Numbered from the stretch's first letter, positions 11,272-22,823 are shown. The stretch: DNA of 64,000 nucleotides from Apodospora peruviana (GCA_033439685.1 JAUEDM010000001.1:744001-808000), one strand, 5' to 3'. Notes: generated from the letters alone by a model not told the origin. Numbers and translations are program-made.

Positions 11272-11362
11272 ACAAATTCACAAACCACCAAACAAATTTC
11301 CCCAAGGATGCCAATGAAAACCCCAGTACGGAAGTCGCATGCTGATAACCAGGAGGAGAGGA
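11272..11362 (-). repeat. Dispersed ~90-bp repeat, copy 1 (partner at 40001-40091)
   Basis: The reverse complement of this stretch shares GGTTATCAGCATGCGACTTCC, TTCATTGGCATC, GGAAAT, TTGGT and TTTGTGAATTTGTT, in order and spacing, with 40001-40091 on the plus strand. Neither copy lies in a coding region. Confidence 0.7.
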
Positions 11363-11987
11363 CAACACATCACCACTGAACCCAATTTGAAATCGCGACT
11401 GCCGCGCAAAGCCATCTGAGGCAGACATACACGTCACTACTGAACCGAACATCAATTCGAAGAAGGTAGGTACTCAACAACAATACCACCTTGCTGCAAC
11501 GGCTTTTAACTTTCGAGTCAATCAACCTGTACCTACCGCAGTTACCTTAGACCATCGTCCGACCTTCTGTCACGCGCATGCAGCCAGTCAGGGAAACCTT
11601 AAGTTGGAAGCTTCGGATGTGAGAATGGCGACTGCTCATCCTCAACCGCAAAGTTTGAGTAATGACATCAACCAACCATGGAAACCGTAAACTTCTTTCT
11701 CCCTGTAAAAACCCCTTCTCCCTGCTCGTCTCCCCAATTCATCTTCTCTTCTCCCCAACTCATCTTCTCTTGCCCCAAACATCGATTTATTCTCTGATAA
11801 CATCTCTGATAACATCGGTTTCTTCTCTGATCGCAACACGCATTCTTCTCTGATCGCAGCACGCATTCTCCCTGCTTTCCCTGCCTATCGCAATGGACTC
11901 ACATGTCCCTCTCACATCAACGGCCGATGTCGAACCTGGGGACCCATTCGTCCGATCAACACAGTATTCGGGCCAACACTCGAGGAG

Positions 11988-12269
11988 TTGAGATCCGACT
12001 TGAGATCCCTGAGTGACACCCACAACACACAAACTGGGGAGTTGTCCGAGAGTCTCTCTCGATTGGCCTGGAGTGTCGCAGGTGTGGCAGAGTCGGTCTC
12101 GTCCCTGAGCAACAAGTGCGACACCATGAACGACCGCATTCAGCAATTGAGCGACAGGATAGACGCAAATGTTCAGTCTCTGAACAACTCAGTATCCTCC
12201 CTGACTTGTCATATAATGGCAGTGTATATACATTCCTCTCCTAATCTTGAGGCATCGTCTAATTCGTGA
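11988..12269 (+). other. Short open frame with coiled-coil-like heptads, doubtful gene
   Basis: A 93-codon open frame whose translation (SDLRSLSDTHNTQTGELSE, then LSNKCDTMNDRIQQLSDRID and VQSLNNSVSSL) has regular hydrophobic spacing like a coiled coil. The frame opens with TTG, not ATG. An ATG at 11893 is in another frame and stops at once, so an upstream exon or a frameshift would be needed. No family recognised. It lies between the direct repeats at 11190 and 12541, so it could be a remnant of an element's coding region. Confidence 0.25.
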
Positions 12270-12613
12270 TAGCTCTGAAAACATCTGGCGCCGAGAGCAA
12301 AACAGTGCGCTTCTAGTCACCGACCAAGAAACCCGGCTCGTCCCCCTCATTGTATCAGGACACTGTGATTTAGGTATTCAATTCGGGGACATTGATTACC
12401 TGGCAGTTTCAGCGGTTGGTCTTTCGGCGTTCGAATGGACAAGCGCACCAGGCAGTATTCGGTAGTAAACAAATGAATTTTCTTTTATTTCTTCCTGAGT
12501 TAAAGGGTTGCCAAATCTCAAATGTCGTGTTTTAGAATTAACCACCAAACCCCCTGCCTAGGTACCTAGGTACCTACCCCCTTTTGACCCCCCTTTTCAC
12601 TTCCATTTGTTTA

Positions 12614-13076
12614 CAAAGAACACCACACCCATTGTGCATACATGATGATTTGTTAACATCACCTCAATTTATGAGACTCCGTTATCTTCTACCGGCCAAA
12701 CCACTATTTAACGACGGGACCTATATGGATACGCAGGACAGATGTGTAGGCAACCCATCTATGATGATTGTGAGGTAGGTAGTAAACAGTGCGCCGTGCC
12801 CGTAGTTTCGTATTTACATAGGTACATAACCCATCCTACAGATAGCAGCCACGAAAACAAGCAGCCAGACAGACCATTTACATCAGAACCTACAGTCGCG
12901 AATAGTTCGTTTTCTCAAAAGACAGACCAACTGGCCTTGCTCCATCTGCCCTGTCTCCGTTTTGGTTTCTCTACCATCACTTCTTCTCGCCGTGCGCCCA
13001 GGCTTTATCTTATTTTATCCATAACACACACATAAATAACAAATGCCCGTGCTCATGCTCTTTCTTCACATGCAAC
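12614..13076. other. Intergenic: PTA1 3' flank
   Basis: No gene was seen. The region next to 13076 contains AT-rich sequence with ATAAATAA-like polyadenylation context for the minus-strand PTA1 gene. Confidence 0.5.
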
Positions 13077-15826
13077 TCAAGTAAAAACAGCCGCCGCAGC
13101 AACAGCACTATTCGGCGTTCCGTTCCCACCGGCACCGGCAACCGCTGCTGCTGCTTGCGCCTGTTGAGACTCAATAAATCCCGGCCGCCACTTGACCAAG
13201 TATTTGGCTGCCAATGGTCGAGCCTCCTCATCTGATTTCCACAAAAATTAGCCATCATCATACCCAACCAAAACTCTTTTCGGCGGAAAGAAAACAAACA
13301 ACAAAACTCACATTCCATCCAAATAGCCGCCACCGTATCCAGCGCAATTTCCTTGACAGGCGGCCTCATCATAACCAGATACAACAGCGTCGTCAGCGCG
13401 AGCTGCACCGTCGTGGGATCTCCACAAAGCACCTTCAGCCGTCCAAGGAGCGCCGCGCTGAGCTCAGGAATCTCCGCCAAAAACCTCGTGAGCACCTTGT
13501 CCTGCGGGGTCAAGTAGGAAATAAACCCGTCCACCAGCCGCAGCGCCCACGTCTCATAGTGCAGCGGCGCGTCGACAACTTTACTCCGCTTGGTCAGCTG
13601 ATCATTGTACCACTCCTCGCAGAGCCAGGCGACGGCGATCTCTATGCGCCGCCGCCAGTCCTCGAGCACGTAGTTGTACAGCATCTCGCGGATCATGTTG
13701 CTGATGGCCATCCGCGACCGCCCTGCCTCTTCCTCGGCCTTGATCCCGCTCGTGCCGTCCTCCAGACCTGCCGTACTGCGCGTTGCTAGGCGGGTGATTA
13801 GAGTCAACCACGAGTCGCGATCGTACGAGCTTGCTGCCAGGCGGTTGATCCCAGCTTTCTGTTTCCGTAGTGCCGGTTCTTCGAGGACGGAGAGGGGTCC
13901 GAATATACGAGACGCGGCGACCTGGCCGACCTTTGCGGCCACTTCTGGATCAACTAACGGCGGGGGTGGGAGGGTAAATTGTCCTAGGGCTGCTAGTGCC
14001 GAGGTGTCGCCCGCTGTCTCTTCAGGTGGTGCCTCAGGCGGTGCGTTTTCGAGCTTGTTGAGAATCTGCTCGTTGTCTTCGGCAGGGTAGTCGTCCGGCT
14101 CATAGTCGTCATCATCCTCGTCGACGCCTAATGGCACTGTCTCCGCGTTGATTGCGGCAGTTTGTGCTGCTGCCGCGGCAGCTGCGTAGATCGCGTTCAG
14201 GCGGGTGCGTACTCCCTGAGCGCAAATTAGCCAACGTCGTTTTTAATCCTCCAAGGGTAGACTTACATTCACGGCAAGATCTAGAAGCTGGGGATCTATG
14301 CTTGCCAGGGTCTTGGTACTTATTCTTGCGGCAAATGCAGCAGGCACCTGGTTCACGTCAAACCCTTGCAGACCAAGATTATTAGTGAGTGTGAAGACAG
14401 CAGCGAGACTCTGTGGCCCCGGTGCTAAGGGCTGAATCTGAATCGGTGCAATGCCGGATTCGAGTCTTTGCCTCTTAGCATCGCCATATGGAGCGGCAGG
14501 TTGTTCAGGTAGCACTCGTTTCCGGTTTGCCTCGTCGAAGATCTCGGCTCGTGACCGCACCAGTCTATCGATGTGTTGTTGAATACGCCCCACATTTTGG
14601 TTCGTTGGATCCCTAAGTTACCATCAGCATATACCATCATACTATTAAACTGTCAGGTTTATGCACCTTTTAAGTAGATGAAGAAGAAGCATTCGAGTCG
14701 TCTTCTCCATAGACTTGACGAGGACCTTGTTCTTCGGGGTCATTGGGGAGTTGGCGAGTTTTAGGGGGTTAAAGTTGAGCACAGCATTGGTGATTCTATT
14801 TGAGGTGCTCGGGCGTGTACGGATGAGGATGGACATCAAATTGAGAGTAGCATCAACCAACAGAGCATCACTACGCATTGGCTGTTAGTCGCCAAGGACT
14901 AGAGTCAGTAAGTAGTTAGGGGGCCAAAGATTCCGCACCTGCTGTTGTCCTGTAATACACCCAGCATCCTGTCGAGGAGGCCCGTAGCCTCAGCCTCCAA
15001 CAGGCGGGGGTCCAGGACTGGATGTCCGGCCGGAATCATAGTCAAGTTGACATCAAGTCCGCCATACTGTTGTAATTCTGTCAGTCACAAACCAATCCAT
15101 ACATAAAATAACGGGGTCTTGCCTTTTGCTCCGTGCCATTCGACGCCGTCTGCGCGAGCACCACCCTCTGAGCAAACTTGATGCAGCATATCTTGACAGG
15201 CGTCGGGGCACCATCCCATATCCGAAGTATCCTAGACTTGATGGCTGTGATGTGCTCCCAGCTTTCCCTATGATATGAGTTGTTGATACTACGAGCAGAG
15301 AACAACAAGTTAGTATCGTGATATCAGTTCATAAAAGCCAACCCGCCAATCCCTTTGGTGCAAAGCGCTTGAATGCCAATCCTCGAGACCATGGTACTCG
15401 CAACAGGATATAGCAGTGGAATAATACCAGTATACCACCGCACCAGTGGGACGCTTCAAGTCTAAGTACAACTTACATCCATCTCATAACAACCGGGTAT
15501 GCGCTCGCAGCAGCCATGACAGTGGCCCTCAGCACGAGAGGGTCCTCGTTCGGGCCCTCCACCAGCAACCGCAACGTCTCCAAAATAGACACAGTCAGGT
15601 TCTCTTTGTCCCTGGTCGACAAAGCGGGCGTGGACAACGACTCAGCCAGAAAGTCGGCGCCCCATCTGCGCAGCTCGACGGGTGACGAGGGGCCAATGAT
15701 GGGCAAGATCCCCTTGACAATCCTGTCGTAGTAGGCAGGGTTCTCGAGAACGATCTTGCGGGCGCCATTGAGCTGTTGTATTTGCTCGCTGACGGACAGA
15801 GTCTTTACAGAAGAGGCGGAAGCCAT
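13077..15826 (-). CDS. PTA1: Symplekin/PTA1-type mRNA cleavage and polyadenylation factor subunit
   Basis: Scaffold of the nuclear cleavage and polyadenylation factor. Seven exons (minus): 15477-15826, 15123-15288, 14939-15066, 14667-14870, 14267-14612, 13312-14215, 13077-13231; 2,253 nt, 750 aa, close to yeast Pta1 (about 785). The start ATG at 15826 gives MASASSVKTLSVSEQIQQLN. The N-terminal helical-repeat domain includes LRRWGADFLAESLSTP and, across exons 2-4, SRILRIWDGAPTPVKICCIKFAQRVVL and SILIRTRPSTSNRITNAVLNFNPLKLANSP, hallmark Symplekin/Pta1 N-terminal blocks. An acidic linker DEDDDDYEPDDYP follows. The C-terminal part has further helical repeats and ends in an Ala/Gly-rich tail. Intron 2 (15067-15122) uses a GC donor (AAAAG then GCAAGA); the others are GT-AG. 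Divergent from COA3. Confidence 0.9.
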
Positions 15827-16743
15827 GATTGGCGCAGTTGTCGGGTGGTGTGTACGGGGTATATGTGTAGTAATTGGGGGGAAAGAGTGAATATATGGCT
15901 CTGGGATAATAAAAAGGTTCAAAGACAGGGAGATCTACGAATGGTGATTGTGTGTGTGTGCCTGATCGTTGCTGCAACCCGTTGTAGAAAGAAAGAACCT
16001 GGAAGCCTTCAAAGCAGCAGCAGCAGCAGCAGCACTTTCAACAGCTCGCGTGCCTGCCTGCCTGCCGACGTCGACTTGTTGCGTCTTCCTAACACAGTTG
16101 CGCGGGCGCACACGCGCAATTCACTACCGCAAACCCTCCAAGACTGCTTGGCATCGACTTCTGTGACCCAAAACCAAGCTTGTTCATCATGCGCGACGCA
16201 ATGAATACAAGTTCCGAGGGGTTGAAGGTTCGTGATAATATCGATATTCGGGGCCCGCCGCGGCACATAAATAGTTGCCGAGGAAAGAACAGCCGCGTCG
16301 AGTTTGGATATATCAATCCATCCGTACCAATAATCTGCGCAATTCGTGGTCCCGTACGCTCGTGGTTTTTCCGTTGGTTGTGGTGGTTGATGATTTCGAG
16401 ATCGCATCGAGGTTTGCCTTTTAGGTTTAGGCTCAGGTCGCTGGATGGAGTGTCAGTGAGGGAACAAAAAGGAGCTTCTTCGTTGCTGAGACGCGCCGCC
16501 CACAAGTACAGTGACGTGAAGGACCGGGTGTGCACGGACCATTTTCTTCATAGCCAATTGCCTGGTGCCGGGACTCCAATCCAATGACGAACTGACGACC
16601 GTTACGGAAACATCCGATCTTTTTGATTGAGCTGCTGCCACTGTGAGAGACGCGCAAGTACTCCTTGCGAACGGAATCTACAACACCTCCACGGACACAA
16701 CCCAGCATCGATCGCGCAGGCTAGGCTGCCACAAACCAAAAAC
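15827..16743. promoter_or_regulatory. Bidirectional promoter region PTA1 / COA3
   Basis: 917 bp separating divergent starts at 15826 (-) and 16744 (+). It contains a (CAG)n microsatellite of about seven units near 16012-16034. No further gene was supported. Confidence 0.5.
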
Positions 16744-17117
16744 ATGACTGGGTATGCTTTTCGTAATACTCATACGGATTATATACGCCAGCACTAACAA
16801 AACTGTCACAGATTCCAGCGCCAAGCCACCTACTACGACCGCAGCCATGCTCAATCGGCCTCGCTGATCCGCGCGCGCCGGCCGTTCCTCGTCAAGAACA
16901 TGATCGTGGGCGCTTGCTGCGCGGCATTTGTCGTTGGCGTCTGTTCGTCCTCTCCTCTCCCAAATCCCCAACACAACCTCTCTAACGACCGACCGTTCCT
17001 CTTACAGACACATACACCGTCAACGTCGTCGGCCAGGACGAGTTCGAGGATGTCAAGGTTCCCGATACGCCAGTAACAAAGCAGCTGCAGCAGAGCCCAG
17101 CCTCGTCGAGCAAATGA
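16744..17117 (+). CDS. COA3: Cytochrome c oxidase assembly factor 3 (COA3), mitochondrial
   Basis: Small single-pass mitochondrial inner-membrane protein that, in yeast, promotes Cox1 maturation and feedback control of COX1 translation. Exons 16744-16751 (only 8 nt), 16812-16942 and 17008-17117; introns GTATGC...ACAG and GTTCGT...ACAG. They join in frame to 82 aa. The product begins MTGFQRQATYYDRSHAQS, then RARRPFLVKN, a membrane segment MIVGACCAAFVVGVYTYTV, and the family signature VVGQDEFEDVKVPD. Without splicing the frame is broken at once, so this gene is easily missed by ORF calling. The length and the segment order fit the COA3 family well. Confidence 0.9.
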
Positions 17118-18003
17118 ACAATACTACAGTGGATGGATGATACTCTATTGTATTATATCTTGACTACGTTTACCTTCCTCTGCCCTCCAAAATGCTTCTT
17201 GTGTGGCTCGTCGTTTGAGGGATGGATGAATGTTGTACAACACACAAAATACCTTACCTCTCTGTATATGTACAAGGATTATGGCGTTCCGGGGATTGGG
17301 GCAGACAGGCATGGGAGTGTGGTGGCGAACGAGAGACAATGATCAACTTCTTGATTCCACGAGGTCATCATAACCCAAAGCCTCATCGTAGCTTCATATT
17401 TGAAATATATATAACAAATCAACTAACACCAATACCAACTGCAACAAGATGGTATATGTACCTTAGGTATATACAACAAGCAAAAAAGACCATTATTCCA
17501 CAATCCGATGGTCAAAACCAACCTCCCCTGATGAGAGAGAATCGAAAACACACCTAGATAGCTATTTTCACAATCCCTGATATATAGTATGTACCATGGT
17601 TGTTGTGCCTGTGTCACATATACACTCCGACAAGAGAAGTGAAAGAAAAAAAAGAGAAATCGCATGCCAGCTAGCCAGACCCATTTCATAGATATAATAA
17701 GAACGCCATTTATCCCCTCATTAAACAAGGAAGCAACCGCCGACCCAAAGACGTTGCCACAACAACTCCGCCTTCCCTAATAACTCGTTTCAAAAAGAAA
17801 GAAGAAAAAAGCACTGAATATGCTGCTGTCGCTCCCACTGCCGTGATGAGTTGCACGTTGCGTCAGTGGTATCCTCAGAATGATGAATGCCTTGAAAAGA
17901 AACCCCCACACCGCCAAAAACTAAACCACTCAAGGAGCGCCGCTCTCAGTGTCGGTCGGTCATCGGAAGTGGAAAGATAAAAAATCGAATAGAATGGTCT
18001 ATG
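17118..18003. other. Intergenic: convergent 3' flanks of COA3 and DEP1
   Basis: No gene was seen. Two convergent transcription units end here. The stretch is A/T-richer than the coding sequence and contains several AATAAA-like and TATATA segments compatible with polyadenylation on both strands. Confidence 0.5.
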
Positions 18004-20282
18004 TCAAGAGACTTGCGCAACCGTCTCGCGCTTCATCGCCTGTCCTGGCCCACCGCCCAACTTGGCGCCTTTGAGTGTACTTTCAGGGTGCGCCTTTGCT
18101 ATCTGCTGTACGGGCGAATCGCCATTCAGCACAATGGTGGTGGTACTCGACGAAAACAAACCCCCAGGCTGGTGCGAGTGTCTCCGATTCCCCGACGCTG
18201 TTGACGAGGACGATGGACCAGCCGCGATTGGCGTCAATTCGTGGTGAGACTGCTGTCGTTGTATGTGGTGAGATGGATGGTTAGGATTCGCCCACGGCGT
18301 CTGCTCGATGAATTGCTCGCCAGCGGGACCAAGTACTCGCCCAAAGGGCACGCTGGCTGTGAAATCCTGAGTGAAGACGGGCGGGTGGCTTGTTATTTGT
18401 CGGGGCGGCGGTGCCGGTTCACGGACGGACTCGCGAGCACGCTTTAACCCAAAGTCAGTAAGGTCGACGTTGGGACTGTAGAGCCAATGCTTACCAATAT
18501 TAATTCAAGATCATTCTCCAACTGATCTTCAGAAACGCCATGTATTGGTGGAGCCGCAGGGAACCCAACATGTTTCGCGAACCCAGAAAGTATCGACACC
18601 TCTTTGTTGTATGCGACAGCATGCCGAATACTTTCGATCCTCTCTCGAGGGAACCGAATTCCATAATCCGGTATCGCATTGGCAAACCGTCTGCGCTCCT
18701 GCTGGATGTCGTACCATTCTTTCCCGAGCTCCTCGAGCACCTTCTCCCGCGATTCGCGAACGGCCTGGTAGAATTGCGACATTATTTGCGCCCTCTCCGC
18801 GACCGCCCGATTCCTTAGCATGGCCATGTTGAAGTCGCGCTCCAAGGTACTAAGGCGTACTCTTTCGTCGCGCCGCTCATTCACACACTGTAACATCGCA
18901 AGGTACTCGGGGTGTGTCGGGTTTTCCGCTGTGAGCATCGCCTCCTCTTGGTTAAGCTGGTCCAGGCGTTCTTGGTACAGCCTGTTTGCTATTAGCAATA
19001 TTCCAAAGTGCGAACGCGAGGACGAATTGACTTACCGCTCGCGGAAATTCGTGAACTGTTTCTCAATGGCGCCGAGCTCTTCCCAGGCTGCCTTTTTCCG
19101 TTCCACTGTGTTCATAAAGTTAGAATCGCTGCAGCTCAACAAGGTAAGGGTTCTGCCCGTACATTCTTCCTCGTTTTTATGAAGTATTTCTGTCTCATCC
19201 GGGTCTTCGGTATGCTCGTCATCAGCGTGAGGAGCGGCTTCCTCGGCAGCTGCACTATCCGCGTCTTCTGGCGATTCATCGTGGCCATCTTCTTTTATTT
19301 GGCCTTCTGGTTCTTGTGGACTCTTGGTTTTTTGTCTTTTGGAGGTGTTCCGCCGTCCTTTTTCAATCCGGCTGGGTTCAACTGTGTCTCTTTCGACAGA
19401 AGCAATGGGCTTCTTGGCCTTTTTGGAGAGCTCCGCCTCTTCCTCGTTATTGGTTTCCTCAGGCGAAGGAATGCCGCTTTGCGGATTTGTGGAAGTGCCT
19501 TCTTCGTCAATCATCGCGACGTCGTCACCCGAAAAACCGGCCACAGGCGCGCCAATCGAGCCTGTCCGCTTTCGGAGCGGCTGTTCCGATCCGGATTGTT
19601 CGGCCATGGAGGCGCGCTTCCGTTTCCGAGACTCGGTTGAGTCTTGTCTCATAAGCTTTGAGGTGGTAGACTCGTTGGACGAAGTTGTAGTTTGGGCTTT
19701 CTTGCCCTGGGACGGGGGTTGTGAGCGCTTGTCGGTAGCGGATTCGGGGTCGGGTTCAGGTTCGCTGGATGCTAGCGATGCGTCGTCGTCTTCAACTTCG
19801 TCTGCGTCGGACAGAGAATTGTCGTTGCTAGCCGCGTTCTCGGCGTCGAGGTCGGCTTGGATCTGCTGCTGAAGCTTGCTAGGGCTGCGCTCGAATGCCC
19901 TATCGCGGCGATCGACGAATTGTCGATTTCTCACCTCGCTGGCAGCATTTAAAATGTCGCGCACCCCGTCGCTCTTGCGTGGAGAATCGTAGAGTCGCTC
20001 CGTCTCGGCTTCCGAGTCGTTGACGTCGACCTCTGACAACTTGCTCTCGTCGTCCGACTCGGAGTCAGGGTCGGACACGGCGTCATCGGCGTCTTCATTC
20101 CGCTTTGGCGTCCCATGTCGGCCAGACCCACGCATATGTACGTCTAGATCCATCTCTTCAGGTGAGCCATCCTTGTCTTCGACGTCGCTCAGAGGACTGG
20201 AGAGATTGCTGGGACTGTGGTCGAGTAAGGGTGGGGGAGAGCTCGACAGTGCCAGAGGTGGCGCGGTATCGCCGGTGGCCAT
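18004..20282 (-). CDS. DEP1: DEP1/Sds3-like subunit of the Rpd3L histone deacetylase complex
   Basis: Transcriptional regulator that in yeast is a structural subunit of the large Rpd3 deacetylase complex in the nucleus. Four exons (minus): 19163-20282, 19036-19105, 18495-18981, 18004-18441; 2,115 nt, 704 aa. The first 370 residues are acidic and disordered, with many SD/SE/DD runs and basic clusters such as SRKRKRAS. Residues about 375-545 form the Sds3-like helical domain: ERKKAAWEELGAIEKQFTNF, LYQERLDQLNQEEAMLTAEN, HPEYLAMLQCVNERRDER, AERAQIMSQFYQAVRESREK and AVAYNKEVSILSGFAKHVGF. The C-terminus is disordered with His/Gln/Ser-rich segments and a run of Ser. All introns are GT-AG. It could equally be named an Sds3-family protein; the filamentous-fungal architecture (long acidic N-terminus before the Sds3 domain) fits DEP1. 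Confidence 0.85.
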
Positions 20283-20874
20283 CGTATACCATACGAATGG
20301 GCCAAGACGAGTTTGGGGATGGTCGCGTCAATGGCGTTTGGGTTGGTGGTGGTCGAAAGCCAGTCGCCGCGAGAAGCTGGTCACGACGGGATTCCGGGAC
20401 TGGGCAGCTTGTCGCCAGAACACGACTTGCGCGGGAGTAAAAGACGACAATGCACGAGGAATTACGTGGATAAAAAAGAGATCCTGTAGTGTATCGGCGG
20501 TAGTAATACGGTAATGGTGTCGCTCGGGAGAACAGAAGCGTAGCGAGAGCGTGGTGGGCAAGAGGGGGAGTTCGGGAGCAGTATTGACAAGAAGCTGGGA
20601 GACCGGCGCCCACACCAGACCAGCGGGAGAACACAAATGGGGCAACCTGACCTGGCGGCTTTGCCTGCCCGCCCAAAAGCGCCGGCTCACGCTCATGGCA
20701 AGGCGGTAACCGTCGGCAGTAACGATAACAAGCGATAAGCGAATTTTCTGGCGCTCCCATTCCCACACGCTTGCGTACAGTGGGGAAGCTTCCGCGATTC
20801 CTTTTGTCCCAATCCCCGAATTTTTGTAGGAGACCGATCGGAGCTGCGACTTCGACAATATCAGACGCTGCACC
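20283..20874. promoter_or_regulatory. Bidirectional promoter region DEP1 / NOP12
   Basis: 592 bp between divergent starts at 20282 (-) and 20875 (+). Open frames seen on the minus strand here have no family resemblance and overlap the expected 5' UTRs. No specific factor site could be assigned. Confidence 0.5.
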
Positions 20875-22823
20875 ATGGGAAAAACGTGAGAAATATTCAG
20901 AAATAGAATTCGCCCAGAAAATCAACTAACAATTGTCTTTGCAGTAAATCAGGACTGTCGGCGTCGGTGAAGGCTGTCGACCCTACCTTGGCAGCTCTTT
21001 TCTCGGAGAGTGTGAGTCGATGACCCGTGGAGCTCAACTGGTTGCCGCAATAACTAATTCTGAACCAGGCTGGCCCCGTTCAAGCCCTTCCCAAGTCACG
21101 ATATGCCGAATTGCCTCCCCCAAAGCCCCAAGCAGCACCAGAGTCTTCTGAGGAGGAAGAGGACGACGAGGAACTAAGCGAACTAGATTCCGGGGAGGAA
21201 CTTGACGATGAAGCCTCAGATGAAGAACAGGAATCCGCAGAGGAGGAGGACTCAGATGTGGAAGAGGCCAGCGATGTCTCCATGGAGAACGGAAAGGCAG
21301 AATCGACCGAAGTTCTAGAGGCCCCTGTCGCGACTAAAACGAGCGCGAAAGAAGAGCGACCCAAACGAAAAAGGAAACAGCGAGACGAGTACGACGACCT
21401 TGAGTCCGCTTATTTTAATAAGCTGCTCGACGATGACGAGCCCTCTGGGAAGCGCATCAAGGCAAGGGAAGACCCAAAGGGTGCCGAAACTGCCGACAAC
21501 GATGATGCCGAATCCGACACGAGCGATGTTCCCATGCACGAATCTAAGGGTGCCGATGCCGCTCTGACAGAGATCGAGAAGGCCAATCGCACAGTGTTCC
21601 TGAGCAATGTTTCCGCCGAGGCGATCACGTCACGCAAGGCAAAGAAGTCTCTGCTGAACCATCTGTCCTCCGTCTTGGATAAGAAGGCCGACCCGCCACA
21701 AAAAGTACAGTCCATACGGTTCCGCTCGACCGCTTTCTCGACAGCTGCCATCCCCAAGCGGGCGGCGTACATCAAGCAATCCGTCATGGAAGCAACGACC
21801 AAGTCGACCAACGCATACGTCGTCTACAGCTCGCCCCAGGCAGCGCGTCTCGCGGTTCAGCAACTGAACGGCACTTCTGTCCTGGACCGCCACCTTAGAG
21901 TCGATAGCGTAGCGCATCCTGCGCCTATTGATCACCGGCGCTGTGTGTTTGTCGGAAACCTGGGCTTCGTCGACGATGAGAGCGTTTTGGATGTGAAGGT
22001 TGATGAGGAGGGCAAAGAGGTAACGGAGAAGCGCAAGCGGACAAGGGTACCGATGGATGTCGAGGAGGGTCTGTGGCGTGTGTTTTCAAAGGAGGCCGGC
22101 AAGGTGGAGAGCGTTCGCGTTGTACGAGACGCGGCTACTCGTATTGGCAAGGGTTTCGCCTATGTCCAGTTCTATGTGAGCCTACCCCCTCAAACTTACC
22201 TATATCAGGTCGCTGACGAAAATAATAATCAGGACGCCAACGCCGTCGAGAAAGCAATTCTTCTAACAGACAAGACATTTCCGCCCATGCTCCCGCGCAA
22301 GCTCCGCGTAAGCCGATGCAAGGCTCCGCACAGGACAGCAAGGGCGATGGAGGCCAAGCAGGGCGCCGATGGGGGCGGCAAACTCGACAAGAGGAAACCT
22401 CACGACAAGAACAAGAAAGCGACAAAGTACGCGCCGAAACCCACCCCGGAATCCCAGACACTAGCCGGACGCGCGCAGAAGCTTCTGGGCCGAGCCGGTG
22501 CCGCGCACGTCAGCGGCAAAGCTCCCGGTGCCGGAGGATTCAAGGACAGAAAGAGAGAGGATCGGGGCGCCGGGAAGCCGCCTCACAGGGGTGGTGATGA
22601 GAACGGAGGAGGAAAGCCGGCCATGAAATCGCCCGAGGAAATCATCTTCGAGGGCCGGCGCGCGAGTGCAAAGGACGGCAAGCCCAAGGATCTCAAGTTC
22701 AAGGGAAGCAAGTCGAACAAGAAGGCCAAGGCTGCGTCTGCTAAGGGTGCCAGCAGCAAGCCGACCGGCCGCGGAGCGGTTCGGGCCGCAAAGTGGAGAG
22801 CCGGAGGGGGCGTGGCCAAATAA
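20875..22823 (+). CDS. NOP12: Nucleolar RNA-binding protein NOP12 (two RRMs)
   Basis: Nucleolar protein needed in yeast for efficient pre-25S rRNA processing. Exons 20875-20885 (11 nt), 20945-21011, 21069-22175 and 22233-22823; all phases join, 591 aa. The mini first exon gives MGKT and splices to [19 protein letters not shown], the conserved Nop12 N-terminus. Then follow an acidic stretch (residues about 45-85), basic [15 protein letters not shown]1 from about residue 175 ([10 protein letters not shown]) and RRM2 with RNP2 CVFVGNLGF and RNP1 GKGFAYVQF. The Lys/Gly-rich tail is typical of nucleolar proteins. Intron 3 (22176-22232, 57 nt, GTGAGC...TCAG) contains no stop and is a multiple of three, so retention would insert 19 residues inside RRM2. 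I treat it as an intron because removing it restores [13 protein letters not shown]. Divergent from DEP1. Confidence 0.92.

Larger units (their letters stand above)
11190..12613. repeat. Pair of direct repeats (11190-11244 and 12541-12613) flanking about 1.3 kb
   Basis: Both arms read ACCACC, then AAACC, CTGCCTA, CTACCCCCTTTT, a C-rich step, CCTTTTCACTTCCATTTG and TTAC. The right arm carries an extra (CTAGGTAC)2 insertion. The interval between them holds simple tandem units (TCTCCCCAAYTCATCTTCTCT near 11729-11775, CTCTGATMRCA near 11790-11870) and a short open frame at 11988-12269. This could be a decayed non-autonomous element or a local duplication. Confidence 0.55.

Noticed and set aside
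10003..13076. RIP-mutated transposon
   Set aside because: The stretch is not strongly AT-rich and no reverse transcriptase or transposase remnants could be read in any frame.
20158..20925. 255-codon minus-strand frame across the DEP1/NOP12 gap
   Set aside because: Overlaps the DEP1 start in another frame and lacks conserved sequence; better explained as promoter region.
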